Shown in pieces: positions 31,501 through 46,138 of a DNA stretch of 58,601 nucleotides. The stretch covers positions 1 through 58,601 of the forward strand of contig JAWQRO010000098.1 of assembly GCA_033557835.1 (NCBI GenBank), read 5' to 3'. Under the pieces are notes generated by a model, which was not told the origin of the DNA, did no database searches, and saw only the letters and a program-made list of their open reading frames with translations. How positions within the stretch are numbered: the first letter of the stretch is position 1; every line of letters begins with the position of its first letter. The translations under genes and the position numbers were made by a program. Source of the stretch: Helochares maculicollis. Its lineage: Eukaryota > Arthropoda > Insecta > Coleoptera > Hydrophilidae.

Positions 31501-34500
31501 TTGTCATCTCGTTCTGTTTCTGGTCGTTTAACACCGTCTGAATAAATTAACGGCTTGATTGGTGCTTATATGTCGTTTTCATAATTTTTTCCATCTCATC
31601 ATTCAAGAATGAAAATTTATGCTTTATTCAAATCAGATCAGTGTTGAAATTTCTTTTCCACTTGTAAGACCGTTGACACACTTTCAAACACATCACACAA
31701 GATTATTATTTTCATACTTTCGCATGAATAATAAGTACGTAAGATGTAAACGGAGTAATTGTATACAACCAACTCTCCGGTCAATTATAATATTTAGAGT
31801 TGATTCACACACCTCAATATGCATTCCATTTACACCGAATATGTCAAATATTATGTGGGTATGTATCGTTAAAGTCCTTGATCTAATCCTGTCATTCTTC
31901 TATTTTATTTTCTTAGAAATCTTGGTTATTAAGACTTTTCGTTGATTGAAATTTATGATACAAACTTGAGAAAAAAATATTAACAAATTGCCAGATAAAC
32001 ATCGCCAACTAGCGTAGGTAGTGATGACCTTTATTTATCTGATCTTATAAACTCAGATTGTGTTTCTTTTATACACTATCGTTTATATATCCAATTTCTT
32101 TACTGAATTTTGCTTGTCAAGTATCAGGTTACTGCCTTATCAAGATCTAACTTCTGTGTGAGTTTTCTATTATAAATTTGCTAATTTATCAATAACCAAC
32201 AAGCCGTATAACACCATCCGTCTTCATAATCCGATGTTATGCAAATGTTTTATCGACATTTTCGTGAGTAATCGCCGCATTACAAGTGTTCCTATCCTAG
32301 ATGTAAAAGGAATATCGATCGAATATTGCAGATTTGGCTCAGATTACAGCTAAATGTGATTAATTTTGAAATTTAATAAAGTGTAACGCAGGTAATTTAT
32401 CATAGGCCTACGTAGACAGTAATAAATTCTCTAGACACAAAAGCTATTAGAACTTCTGGTATATCAGAGGCGACAAAACAGTTGCCAGTGCAATAAGTCT
32501 TCGTCGGTATTTAATTACCTGGCACAGGATATTCGTGAAGATGTAAAGTGGACGTGGGCGACGTCGGATCATTAGCTTAGACATGATCGTTTGTCTAAAC
32601 AGCTTGTGTAAAAAGTACGTCAATAGAAAGTACTGAGGCTAGTTGTAGTTTATCATCGTGTCAACCAATCCTAGTATACAACAATTTTTATGCGGGCCAC
32701 TAATTGGCATTATTTTAAAGATACATTTCTTTGGTAACACATGAGAACTTTAATGGAAAGGACGATGGAATGACTCGTAAAATTATTGGCTAGTGACTTG
32801 TCCCAGTAAACTTACAAATGATAAACTAGGAGATATGCCGATTGTAGCAATCAAATATGAGTTTTCGCTTGCTTTTTTAAATTTCAATGCTCATTTTAAA
32901 TATTAAATGTAGTTTATAAGTTAGCTTGGTTTGGAGATATAAAATAGATTTGTATTTTAAGTAGATAGTCCTGTATTTCTGCTGATTACATTTACCATAA
33001 GTGCACTTTTATGTTTCATTTTATCCTTCAATTTATTAGCTCAAGCGTAATTTGGACATTAGACTAACTTATAAATTATCATTTATAAAATACATTATTA
33101 GCAGTATTAATCTTTCAGCAACTGAATATTATTTGGAAATCTATGCTTTAATAAGTAAATAGAAAAATCGTTAAAAACAAAATAGTACACAGAGTTCATT
33201 AATATGAAATTTATTAATTTGCTAATCTACTCTAGATATTGATAATTATTAACAGCGCTTTAAAATTATCATTTTTTAATGTTAAGGCATGAAAGATATG
33301 CTTAAGCAATTTTCTTCACATCTTCATAAATCAGAGCGATCATGAAGATCACAGCTATTAGTGAGTATTAAGCAATTGCTCATACTTAAAAAGCACGATC
33401 AATTGAATGAAATAACTATAATAATCGGAAAAATGCAATAGCCTCGAACTAAAGTAAACGCAGGTGGTCCTTGCTTATTACTTACATAATACTTTCAGTG
33501 TTATACATAAAGTGGAATGTTCATCATCGTCGCCGAAATCTCGACCCAAAATCAAATAATTACAGCTTCCCACACATCACTAACCTGTTGTGGATTTCAA
33601 AAAAGAATAAGACCGGCAAGATAAATGATCGTATTGGCAGAAATTATGTTTAAGGAGTGCAGTATATTGTTGCACTGCTCATTCTGTATTTATTATTCGC
33701 GGTATTTTTCAACATGTCATAATGTTTATTTTATTGTTTTGTGTTTACTTAGAATCCCAAGCGGCTTGTTGTACGAGTTGATTAATTATTTTTGGTTTTC
33801 GGGGGCAACGAATGTAAATTAAAAGTGGATCATTAAATCGAGATTTTCAACGTCGGACATAATGAACTATAGCCATGGGAATCTGTTGATTAATTTTGAG
33901 TACCTTGCGGACGTAAGATATCAGTTTTAGTACAGTTCTGACCAGTTTCGCAGTCAGGGGTGGCGAGCATAAAGTCAACAACGTATCCATTAGAAAGTAC
34001 AACGGTTTCGATTTTCTCAAATTATGCAAAACAGATGATTATATAAAGAATGGTCGTCATTTGCTAAAAAATATCCAAATCCAGAGTAAAGTGCAGCGCA
34101 AATATGCTGAAAAGACTTTACAGATAAGGTGCACTTAAGTGATTTTAATATTGGTAAGGCAAACACTTTGCTCTGAGGAAACCAGCTACATCATGAATTG
34201 TTTAAATGCACGAGCAACATATGTGTAGTTTATTGTTTATGTTTTCATGAAAGATTGCCATACTATTAATACTGAATACAATGAAATATTTTTGAAGCTT
34301 CATCAGTTTTGCTTCTTAAAATTAGTGACATACTTCACATCTCATTTGTAAATATGAGTTTAAGGAATGGCTATGTGAGCTCAATATTGCATCGCTAATG
34401 GGAGCCATAGTTTTCATAATTCATGAGCTATTTTAAAATTCAAATTAAGTAGTAAATTTAGACGCAATGTCTTCGGCAAGCCTGGCACAAAATTTCAAAT

Positions 34501-34769
34501 TTTCTGAATTTCCGGAACAGACTTATTGTTTATAATATTGTACTGATTTATAAGTAACAAACTACAAGCTTCAAACTTGCATATGATAAAAAATCCAAGA
34601 CCCAATATTACTTTACTTTATCTAAACTTTCGGAATACATCACTTTATACTAAAAAACATGGAGTTGATTGAGATTGTCTTGAGGGAGTTGGTGTTTTAG
34701 ACACACAAATAAATCATATTGCACCTCAGAGTGTTTTTAAATTGAAAACACTTTGCTGAAAACAGAGTT

Positions 34770-35330
34770 TTTGAAGGTCTAGAAACAGATGGAAGTCGAT
34801 AGTGAATACGGTGGGTGCTTAAACAATTCGAACTTTAATTCATAGATTTTGGCCATTGTCATGCTCTTGTGACACAGTGCATTGTCGTGATGAAAAACGA
34901 TTTTTGTCTGCAGCCCGTGTCTTCTTCCTCGAATGGTTTCCTTCAGCTGGTCTAAAAGACCACAATAATATTCAGAATTTATTGTTTTAGTCGTTTGCAA
35001 ATACCTCACGAACAAAATTCCTTTCACGTCCCAAAAATCTGATGTTAACACCTTTTTGGCGGATTTCTGGACACGAACTCGTTTTGGAGCTGGAAAAGAG
35101 AAAGTCGCATTCGAATGCGTTTTTTTCCATTGTTAGTAAATGCGGCATATATTGTTAGTAAATGCGGCATCCATTGTGCACACAGTTCTCTGAAACCCAA
35201 TACTTCAGTCAAATATTGCTTATACTGTCCAATGGGATGCCAAGGGCTTCAACTAAACCTCATTTAGTCACTCGTCGATTTTACAATATATATTGCATTT
35301 TTTCATCGATTTGCCTTTATATAGCTCCCA
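34770..35330 (-). mobile_element. Mariner family B fragment
   Basis: Minus-strand pieces: DVKGILFVRYLQTTKTINSE near 35000, YYCGLLDQLKETIRGRRHGL, then FHHDNALCHKS near 34880. The helix-turn-helix part is very degraded (35160-35300). No terminal repeats were found. A short tandem duplication of TGTTAGTAAATGCGGCAT lies at 35134-35171. Confidence 0.8.
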
Positions 35331-35690
35331 TTATCTTTTGTAAGATTTTATCGCTTTGGATTTCAACTGACATGCCATAGCATTTTAATTTCGCAGAGTA
35401 TAATAAATGTTATTATGTAAAAACATTTAGTGAATAGTTAAACTTAGGGTTTTCTTCTAACGTGTGTGTTTTATTTTGTTTTAGCCCAACTGTATTCCCT
35501 GCTATTTAGTCATTTGGCACTCTAGGGATTGGTCTGGAAAAGACCAAGCCATGGTTCTAATTCCAATGTGTCTAAAAAACATTTCTTAAAGTTTTGCTTT
35601 AAGCTCTTTGAAACAACTAACATTAATAAAAGTATCATTTTTTCTGTAATAATTGCTTAAAAGTATATGGTACAAATTTTAACGTAAAAA

Positions 35691-36763
35691 CCAGATGCCC
35701 AAGTTTAAAATGTTTTGTAGTTAAGAGATGGAGCATGAAAGCTATAGAAGTAACATTTGGAGTCCAAAGCGCCATTTTTTGATAATACTGCTCACTAGAA
35801 AACATCATATTCGTTGTTTTCTTATTCAATCGAAAGAAGAAGGCATCGTAAAGTCATTGAATTATTATAGAAACTTACAGCAATCTTGCACCAACTATCA
35901 AGATTTGTGAACGCTGGTTTCACTCTTTCAAAAGTGATGATTTCATTGTTATTGGCAAAGAGTTACAAGCAATATTGGGCGAAGACTATACACAAACACA
36001 ACAAATGATGGTGGAGTAATTGAATGTCGCTCGGCAAGCCATTTCCGATCGCCTGAGAGCCATGGGGAAGATTCAAAAGGTTGGAAAATGGGTTCCACAC
36101 AAACTGAACGAACGACACATGGAAAGACGGAAAACTGTGTCCAGATTGCTGCATTTACGCTACAAAAGAAAGTTTTTTTTGCATCGGGTTGTAACTAGCG
36201 ATAAAAAATCAATATATTTTGAGAATTCCAAACGTAAGAAATCGTGGGTAATGCCAGGACAACCATCATCAACATCGAGTACAAAACCGAATTTTTTGAG
36301 AGGAGAAGGAACTACGAGCTACTTGTACTACGAGCTTCCCAAATCCAGATAAACAGTTAATACCGTCCGCTACCGACAGAATGGGCTCGAAGACACGGCA
36401 AAGTGATTCTATAGCATGACAACGCCATTGCACATTCAGCCAAAGTGGTCAAAGAATCGATTTCTGCACTTGGTTGGGACCTTTTACCCAATCCGCCGTA
36501 TTCACCAGACCTGGCGCCTTCTGAATGTCACCTCTTCTCATCGATGGGACACACACTGGCTGAGCAACACAAAAATGGCTCGACAAATAAATATAAATGA
36601 AAGTTGAAGCTTTCTTTTGGAATAGAATCCATAAATTGCCCGAGAGATGGATAAAATGTGTAAAAAGCCAGTGCCAATACTTTGAACAAAAAATGTTTTA
36701 CCATTTTTCTTAATTAATTGCGTATTTTTCATTAAAAAATCGACATTTTTAAACTTGCGTACC
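35691..36763 (+). mobile_element. Mariner family E (Mos1-like), copy 1
   Basis: The left end is CCAGATGCCCAAGTTTAAAA at 35691; the right end near 36763 is the inverted partner (ATTTTTAAACTTGCGTACC). The left end resembles the published Mos1 terminus (CCAGGTGTACAAG). The transposase is broken, with VTSDKKSIYF in place of VTGDEKW near 36190, so the first catalytic Asp-Glu motif is altered. A deletion removes part of the middle and the third-aspartate region is frameshifted. Confidence 0.85.
36020..36352 (+). pseudogene. Family E transposase fragment, copy 1
   Basis: Encodes LNVARQAISDRLRAMGKIQK, KWVPHKLNERHMERR and LHRVVTSDKKSIYFENSKRK, i.e. the second helix-turn-helix and the start of the catalytic domain of a mauritiana-type mariner. 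A stop at 36350 and a deletion end the frame. Confidence 0.85.
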
Positions 36764-39700
36764 ATGTACATAGCGGCGAATCAGATCTCCTAAATTCTAA
36801 ATCTGTGTTCGGTATTAGCAGTTGCAATTCCCAAAATGTAAGCTTTGTCATAAGCTAATCGTAGTTTCCCCGTGACTGAAAGATTGTGTCTTGCTTTCGA
36901 TTTTCTCAAAGAAATGCTACATCATGAAGTTAGAAACAGAACAAGGTTTTGTTGCTTCATGACAAATCAGGGGTGAAATTAGAGCAAATTGCAGCGACCG
37001 AGACAAAATTAGTTTCCACATCAAATGTAATAGTAAATTATTTCTCAAGTAAGGCAATCATACCTGACGATTATTAGAAAATTTTAGTCATAAAGGAATA
37101 AATTTGGAACGACAACGTTTTTGTAGCGTTAGAAAAATGTGGCCGCATCCTTGGGTTGCCCAACTCGTCACCAATTTATCACGTTTGTGATGATCGAAGT
37201 GAGCTGTAAATGTCGCATGGCTTTCACACACATCCTGCGAATGCATTTGCTTTAACAAGGATTCTTAATTGCTTAATAATTCATGCTTACATTGAATTAT
37301 GACAACTTTTATTGGGTATCTTTAATTCCGTATGTAATTGCTATTACTTTTGCTATATTTATATGATGGAACTGCTATTATTACTTTATTTATCGCACGC
37401 AATAAAGAACATTATAACGGCGGCTTAATCTACGGAGGTAAATGAAGCGAGCTGGTGATCATTTACATTTTAATATTTCTATTGAATAATATGTTATATA
37501 TGTTTCATTAGGCGATTTTATTCTACGCTATGAAGAACAATCGGTTATGCCCGCGGCAAAAATTACGAATAGGAGTAATTTCTGTCGGATATAATTAATG
37601 ATCAAACAAAGATATTAATTCAAACTCTGTATAATGAATAAATTCTATTCTTTTCCTTATCTAAAACCAGGACAGGTAGATAAAGTCTGTCAGGATTAAT
37701 AAAACCGGCTGCAAAGTATCAATAAAAATTCTGCACAATCCTGCTCGTAATGCACTTCAACATTGAGTGAGGAATATCTTTGATCGGTGGACTATCTGAA
37801 ATGCTTCAGCGATTCCAGTGTTATCTCTAAATGGAAACTTTATAATTGGTGCAGTAGCAAAGGTTAGTGGTTCTTTGGTTGCCAGGTGGCCATTGAACCA
37901 TACAGCATTGTTTGGCCGCACTCAATTAGGGCTCAACTGGACATTGTTATCAGAGCTTCGATCTCGGAATTATCCAACCGGAGCTCCCGTCTGCATAACT
38001 TTCGATAATGTTAAAAGCTTGCCGTTAATCGCAAATATTTTGTGGTGCGCTTCTTATTTCGCGAAGCAGGCAGAAGCTGTGATATTATAAATGCAATGCA
38101 GCGAACTTTGCGTTTGTATTTAAGCTACTCGTAATATGATTCGCTCTCTAATGTTTGACGTTTTTGCCTAAGATATCCACTGCAGGCCTTGCCAAAATGT
38201 CAAATAATTGCAGTCAGAAAAACTAATAATCGTTATATTAATGAAAATAATAGCCATAAGCCCGCACATTTTTTACGCTGTCCCAATTTCATCATACATT
38301 AACCTTATTCTGGATCACCAATGTCATACATTCATTGAATGATGCAAATTTTATGACGCATGGTATTTGAGAACAAGTTACTTGGTTCCTGTGTTTCGCA
38401 ACCTCTTAAATAAACCACTCGAGAATATTTTTAACAACTTCTTCGCTCGAATTCATTTTTGACGTCTTCAATAAATAATATTTCGTGCTATCAGATTTCA
38501 ATTTACAAAAAATTATTCTTAAGTGATGCAACGCAAACTTGCTGAATTTCAAGCGGCCAAATCAATTTTTCAAACACGTCCATGCACAATTTATGTTGTT
38601 AAACAAATCTGCTTCAAAGCGTGTCATTATCTACTCACTCAATTAGATTTATTAGAAAAATCGAGAACGGGCAATTCCGAAATAATTCCAAAAGTAGTTT
38701 AGATTGTGCACTAACAACCACAGTTGCATACCCCAAACACCTGAAAGATCAAACATATAAATCAATCGACGTGGTTATAAATTCTTGCTTTCTTTCAGGT
38801 TAATTTTTGCAGTAAATCAACCGTATTTGGTATTCATGGGAAAATTCGGACGGCACGTATAATTTACTAAGCAGACTCCTGCGTGTTTCGCCAATGATTG
38901 AAGATAATTATTGATATTATCATATTTTTCAGGCTAACTTGAATATAATAATTTCGGTACTTTATCAAAATTACTTCGCGTAATAATAAGTTTTGTAATA
39001 TTAAATGAAATATTGCAGTTTTTAATTGTGGGCTCACAGCTTGATTTATGGTAGAAAATTGACTTGTTAAGTATTCTATAGAAATGCCTCTGTAGTAGTC
39101 ACAACTCCTTTCGGCGAGCGTTTCGTTTCAAAAGAACTTTATATAAATGACTTCTAACTCAACAAGTGCTTCGTAATAGAAATTTTGAAATTGATATACA
39201 AATTTATCTTCAAGTAGTAAACCTATGGCGGATGTAGAAATGTCTAAGTGTAATTTGTTAATTTGTTGAATAACACCAAATTAAAGTGAATCTTTTTCAA
39301 TCCACTCTACTTACAGTTGACTGTTCTAGTAAGATTTCCTTTCATAGCTTGACGCATGCAAATATTAATTGCTTATTAAATATGCATAGGTTGTGCAAAT
39401 GTTGGCTAATTCTAGCTCCTGATAGTATTCTATCTAATATTTTAATTCATATCCGACTCATCTTAAGTGTTATTTCGTATTTTGAATGCAAATTCAACTT
39501 TCAACCAGTTCGTAAATAAAACTTCCAGCATGTTTTATAGATTCTTCTTGATAGTCAAGCGAGAAAAGCAATCTTATAAATGATTCCACTTCAATTCCGA
39601 GCGTTAAACCTTTTTTTTGTAATCTATTTCTTCCATTTAAGGTTAGTCGTATTTCTAATGTTGGTGTAAATGGGCATATATAAATTTAGCAATCAACATT

Positions 39701-42700
39701 CAAACTTGAATTATTTATTTTTAATGTGCTTCCAATATTTTATCATTTAAAAACCGTCTTGATTCAGTGAATCAACGTCTCCACCAACGGCAATTACAAA
39801 AGACTTCTGGAGTTACACTTGTGAATAATTCATGCGATTTGGCTTAAATGTTGAAGTGCTGAAATGTTGCTGTATATATTTGGATGTAGCAGAGGAAATC
39901 ATATATCTTTGCATCATTCGAATCGGCCATTGGATAACTGCGGTGCATAAATTTGCAATAACATTGAAGAAATAAGTGAAGATTTTCATAAAATCATTTT
40001 CTGCAACGGAAGGTGCGTAGTAATTTAAGCGCGGGCATTCTGAAAAGTGTCGTAAAAATATTTCGCCACATACCGTTTAATCTTTAATTATGTTTATCGA
40101 TCTAGATATGAGCTTGTAAGAATTTTAAGTAAACATTTTCTCACACTATTTCGAAAATTTTATTAGTCCAGATAAGACGCAACATATCTTAATGACAGTT
40201 GTAAATTTATATTCGCCAACCCTTTTTCGGACGCTGAATTCTTTCCACGTTTCCTGTGCAATATATCAAGATTTGCTCCTAGCGCATAGCACCTTAAATA
40301 TCATTTACACCTCGCGCCGCCAAAGGATCCAAAACACTGATATTTAAATGTTAAAGAGTCTGAATTTTCAATTTGGCTTATTACATTGTTACCATCAAGT
40401 TTCACCTAAGGGTGATTTATCTGATCCTCTGTAGGCACAGCAATTATTTTACTCATTAAACAATTTTACATGAAATATGGGAACCCTGACAACTTAATGA
40501 TCATCACTTAATCACAACTTTTGCATTTTAAATTTTAATTTTGGTAATTCCTCTTTTAGCGGTGAAAAATTATTGCGTAGATTGCAGATCTTCATGTATG
40601 CGCAAACTAAAAGCAATTTTGCCAGTTGATTAAAATATATCGGCGAAATATGGGTTATTACTCATTTCGGATTAATTATTACCGGCTGCTAATGTACATA
40701 CAATTTTATTTACATTAAAATTCATTGTTCAGGAATCAACAAATCAATATTTAAAACTAATTTGAGCACTATAGGGGTAAATTTGAAATTTAATAAGAGA
40801 TAGTATTTCCTCATGCGTGTCGTTTTTTCGCAGGTTAGTGCTTTTGCGACAATATTATTTCCTTGTGTTTGAATCAAGCGTGACACGTTCAAATTTATTG
40901 CACGACCACCCTTGTTAAAAGACAGTAGGTAAATTCCAAACAAAAGCAAAAGTAAAGGGTTTAATGCGAGTAAGTAGTTTTGGCGAAAATAGCTTTGAAC
41001 CAGAAACCAAATAAGTAAAACATTTCTTAAAGGAAGGTATTTTATTTAGTTTTAGGTAATTAGTTCTTAATTCAAAGTGGTTCTTGTTTAATTTTGTGAC
41101 GTGATAAATTGGTATTTGGTTTGATATGCAAACAAGTGTTCAAAGTAAGCAATTTTATTCAACTTTCGAAGTGATTAAAATCAAGGATTAAAGATTAAAG
41201 TACGGCCGATTATTCATCACAGTTATGATGAACTACTATATAGCATATAAAAATATTTCGAAATTGCAAGCTGCTCTGTATATCAAAGATGAGACAATTT
41301 CCTCTCGTGAATGATCATGAATATATAAATAAATGTCAAATATATTATAATTAATCCACATATTATTATTTAATGAACCAATAAAGTGTAACCAATTGGA
41401 TTGGTTGATATACCACTTCTAACTAGTTTGAAACTATCTTTTAATACTTTCCATTTATGGTTTTGTTAAATATATTTGGATTATAAATTCTGCATCGCTA
41501 TGTATAGATATGAATTATAATATGTTATTCATTAGAGAATACGTATGAACCACACAGAAAACTTTAATAGGATAGCTGCCTTTAAGGCTGGAGAGACGTA
41601 ATCGGGCTGCCATATCTAGCGCCGAAATTATTTCTGCCATTCTTCATTACAATACTTTTTGATATATTCAATTTGCAAGAGGTAAAAGGTGTTTCACTGC
41701 CAGGTCTGCGAAGGATCAGAGTGTTAACGTCTAAATTATTAATTATTCTTTGATAATTAAAAGTTTTAAGGCTGTTTTCTTGCTATTTCGAAATTAAATA
41801 CTAAGGGTGTGTAGATGTCAAGATTTCAAGTTTGAATATGTGGTTATATGAGTGTGCTTACTTTTTTTTTGTTGAAGCGAAGACCGATCTAGACTAAAAC
41901 TAGTAGATGCTGTCAGATGTGTAGTAGTTTAATATAATGATTTAAATTGTGATAGAATTTATCCAGTCTGTAAAGTGAGATTTAGTATATTGTGTACAGC
42001 AAGCTCCTGCAAATCGTTGCTTTTGTTTATTTGTTTTAAACTTTTCTGCAGCTATCAGATTCACACCGAATGGTGTTACCATTTCTAGGAGTTATATTTA
42101 AGTCTCATGTGATTTCCTTTAAGTTATCAATTAACACAATATGAATTATTACAGGTTGTCACAGCTTAAGGACTATTTTACTACTGTTGCAGCAATAATT
42201 GAAAAATAAATTTATCAGTAGAAATAAAATTCGACATCTGAAAAAATTAAATTATATCTCAATCCTATCAAGTACAAATTAGCAAAATCTGTAGGTAGTC
42301 ACTCTAGATTTCTAAAAGTGAAAACTTGAATACCACAAAACATGGCGTAATTATATTGTTAGAAAAGTATGGATTCAATACAGAATTCCTAGTGTAATCT
42401 TTCTATAAAAAATATACGCGCCAGTGGCAGAAATGTAACGTAAGCCAAGAAGTTACATTGCATCGTTCAATGTTATGTTCGACACTGCTGTTTTCAGGCA
42501 CTGAGCATCGACTTTCCCCAAAAGCATAAACCACATAAAATACCACAAAAATCATAAAAACTCAGAAATCTTGTCAATATTGAAGTATAAAGCACTAACT
42601 CAGCCACAAGCGATTTAAAAAATAGAAGCTTCCACTAAGGAGCAAAGCACATAATGACTATTTAAGCAATTTAAGCATCTTACCAAGATCTGAAAAGTTT

Positions 42701-45543
42701 AAATGTTTTTTTCTATTTGATCAAAACGCATGAAAATCATCAACTCTTGCGAAGTAAGAATTAAGTTCTCAAGAATTGAAATATTTGAAAATTAATTATC
42801 AACAGCAAAGCAAGTAAAGAGGCGTGAAATTTTTAGTAGAGGACGTAAGAGTTAATTAAATAAATTTCTGAACAGTTACCTGCTCATAATGAATATACCA
42901 AATTTGCTTAATGATACGAAACGATTCTTAGAATCGTGATTATAATTTAATTTAATTTTACACTGCAGTGATTATACGCAGCATTTTTTAGTGCGTTTCG
43001 AGGCAAAAACTTCAAAAAACTTCTGGTGGAATATATCTAGAATAAAATATTTAAATTGATTTATATTCAAGATATTTCTTGGAAATGAAAGGTATGCAGC
43101 AAAAGATTTTGACAAGCTGCTAGGCACAAGTCATCACTGGGCTTAAGAAAAGCTTTATATACATGAACTACACAGAAAACAATTGTGTAATTAGCTAGAT
43201 AATAGTAAATAATTCCTGGAAATAATTAGCATGATAATTAACAAATCAGTTAAATTGAAACCGTCGCAGTCTTAATTACAATGAAATAGAAATCGAAAGT
43301 TTATTAAATTAAAATATGGTAAGCTTAATGAATTATTGAATGGATAAAAAATTAATAGCTTCATAAAAGAAGTGTTTTGACTGCTTAATCTTCCTTGATT
43401 GATGAAGGCCGGACATTCTAACCCGGAGTACATTGTGCCCAACATTTTCAATTCAATTCAATTCAATTTCAAACGGATGGCTCATTAATATACTATTAAT
43501 AGCGTAATGATTTATTTTTTACAGCATAGGTACCATTTTATTAGCAGCTTGTTTTTTAGTTAGAGTTAATAAATTGCTAACGGTGGAGCTGAAGCTCGTT
43601 TCGTCCAAGTACTCCCTTTTTCAGCGAACTGAAATTGATTTCGTAATATCTTGTACGTCCGTCCTTGTTCTCTGAATAAAATGTAATAAAATAAGTGCAA
43701 TAACAGTAAATTTGGTCCTGTCTTTTATAAATAAGTGACAGGTTTCTACTTTTTCTTTGAGGCTACTGCTTTATCTCTGGTGTAATCTATCCAATGTACA
43801 CATTCCAGTCTAGTTGTACTAGCTAGAGCTGACACAATTCTTTACAACTTTATTGACGTACACGGAGGGCTTAATAGAATCCAAATTAAATATGCTGGAA
43901 ACAATCTACCAGTCAAGAATCGTTCATATCGAATTGGCACTAAACGAGATTATTCTGCCTTTTACGATGGAGCTCCGGCTCAGTTCCCACTGAAAATAGA
44001 AGAATACAAAATGTACCTGAAGTTTTTGTCCGCCTCCTATATTTCCTGTACAGATAAAGAGTTTACTGGCCGTATACAGTAGGTGGACTCGATATTCTTG
44101 AATGTTCGATTCCATTAACGGACACTTGTAGTTGTATGTTTGTATAGAATGCCCCCTGCATTTAATTGAATATGCTAAAATATGAACAACAATTACGATA
44201 TGTTGCTCTGCAGAAATTGTACTGTAATTCAAAATACAAATTGGAATAAACCGCTCGAATTACATTCAAAACCGACAAAACGATTATCCGATAATATCAA
44301 AATTCTCAATTCGGATAGTCAAGTTTTTCCTCTGTAATCAACTATCATTCTACACAGGCTCGTGCTCGCAATTCACGATATACTACACAAAGTAATAGTA
44401 ATGACGCAGCACATTTTCAGTATTGATTGATTTGAACTGTTTCTACTTTTAATGGGCTACCGCAATGCCATTAGTACTTGAGTGCTTCTAGAAGTACCGT
44501 ACATTTCATACTCGCTACTCCATTAAGCGATCAAAACTTGACAAGTACAAACTCTCCTAAAGTCTCAAAAAGAACCGACCAAATTTAATCTTTCGAAAGA
44601 AGAATCCAATAGAAACCAACCAAATAAAAAAATGTCTTAAGGCGGACCAGTAACACCTCGATGACTTATACAAAAATCTTTACACATGTTCTTTCTTGTA
44701 AAATATGAGATTACCCGATAGATTTAAGCATTAAACTTGATTTTATTTACCATATAATTAAAATTATCTTAACTATTTATCTAAATACATTATTAAGGAG
44801 TAAATAGCAAATGGCCTGTCACGTATCTAGCTCAAAGCTAGCACTTAGTAAAGCTGAACACTAAATTTTAGGCTCTGTTTAATTATATTTGCCATACAAG
44901 TAAATTTTCGAAGTGATGTAACTGTCTGTAAGATCTACTTCTAAGTGGCCATGATTTATGGTGTTAGTTACATTTATAAAACGATTGTTAATTAACACTA
45001 CCTTTGTGTGTTAATATCTTCGTGATGGAATATCTGTGTGTTAAAAAGATCTACGGGCGACTTTTGTTGGAAGAGTTTTAACGCATTTAATAATATTGAG
45101 GTATGGTTTTTACGAGAATCTTGTTTTAGATTGTTTACCTTTTGGAAGCTTCGGGATATAATTATTACTGTAATATTGGATTTCGCTCTTGCGATCAATG
45201 ATAACTGAGATCAATCAGCGTTATCTGGCAATAACATCAGGAATTTCATGCATCGCTACAGCGGAAACTGTATAAATGAAGTTAATTAACACAGTAGCAA
45301 ATATTCAGACTTAACGTATGATAGACTGGTATCTAAATCTTGTTGAAGATCAAACAGATTCGCATATCTGCGTTCCAGGATTGCTGTTAGGGTTAGAGGC
45401 TATAAATGCTAATTGAAGAGCCGAAGCAGTAAAATGCCTCAAAGGTTGTCTGTTTATTTTGATAGTTTCTTAGTAACGCATATGAAATATCGGCCTGGAG
45501 CATGCAATATAATCTCTCGTTCTGTATCAAAACTATGAATACG
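36764..45543. other. Long non-coding stretch
   Basis: AT-rich throughout, with no transposon or gene that I recognise. A short ORF at 37818-38090 sits in a GC-richer patch without any known family. A 5-bp AATTC tandem run is at about 43447-43469. Confidence 0.45.
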
Positions 45544-46138
45544 TACTAGGTTATTCATAAAGTTGATACTAGCTACTTTGTTATGTTGGCACCCTCATCA
45601 TATGAACGTATATACAGTTTCATTTCAGTCAATTCATTCTTTGTTTTCAAGACATTTAGAAACGACGTGTCACAGTATTTTTTTACAAGGGAAAAACAAG
45701 TATTGTGCAGTGATTGAATTTTCATTTTTGGAAGGTGTAAAAGCAAAGGACATTTATGAACCAATGTTGAAAGTTTGTAAGGACTCTTCGCCTATATTTA
45801 GTACAATAGAAACGCATTTGAATTTAAACGTGCTCGTACAAGTCTTGAAAATGATTCACCTCGAGGATGCGAAAAAGCAGCAACGACACCATAAATCGTA
45901 GAAAAAATACAGGATATCGTACTGGAAAATCATCGAGTGACTGAAAGAGGTTTAGTAGAGCCCCTTGGCAGCAAAAGCAATATTTTGACTGAAGTATTGG
46001 GTTTCAGAATGCTGTGTGCTCAATGGGCATCGCATTCGCTAATAATGGAACAAAAACATATTCGAATGCGATTTTGACTTGAACGGATAAAGTGAATTTT
46101 GTTCGTCGATTCATCACTATGGATGAGAGTGGGGTCTA

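Larger units (their letters stand above)
26871..34740. other. Gene-poor stretch with a few candidate signals
   Basis: No recognisable gene or transposon. GC-richer patches (for example 28030-28290) could be enhancers. A CTCF-like motif at 27442 and a ratchet-like splice site at 28507 are listed separately. Confidence 0.45.

Noticed and set aside
37818..38090. 90-codon plus-strand frame in a GC-richer patch
   Set aside because: It has no ATG at the stated start, no recognisable motif and no splice sites that place it in a gene; probably chance.
42870..42900. Second possible ratchet site on the minus strand (AGCAG/GTAACT near 42880)
   Set aside because: There is no pyrimidine tract upstream of the AG, so it lacks an acceptor.
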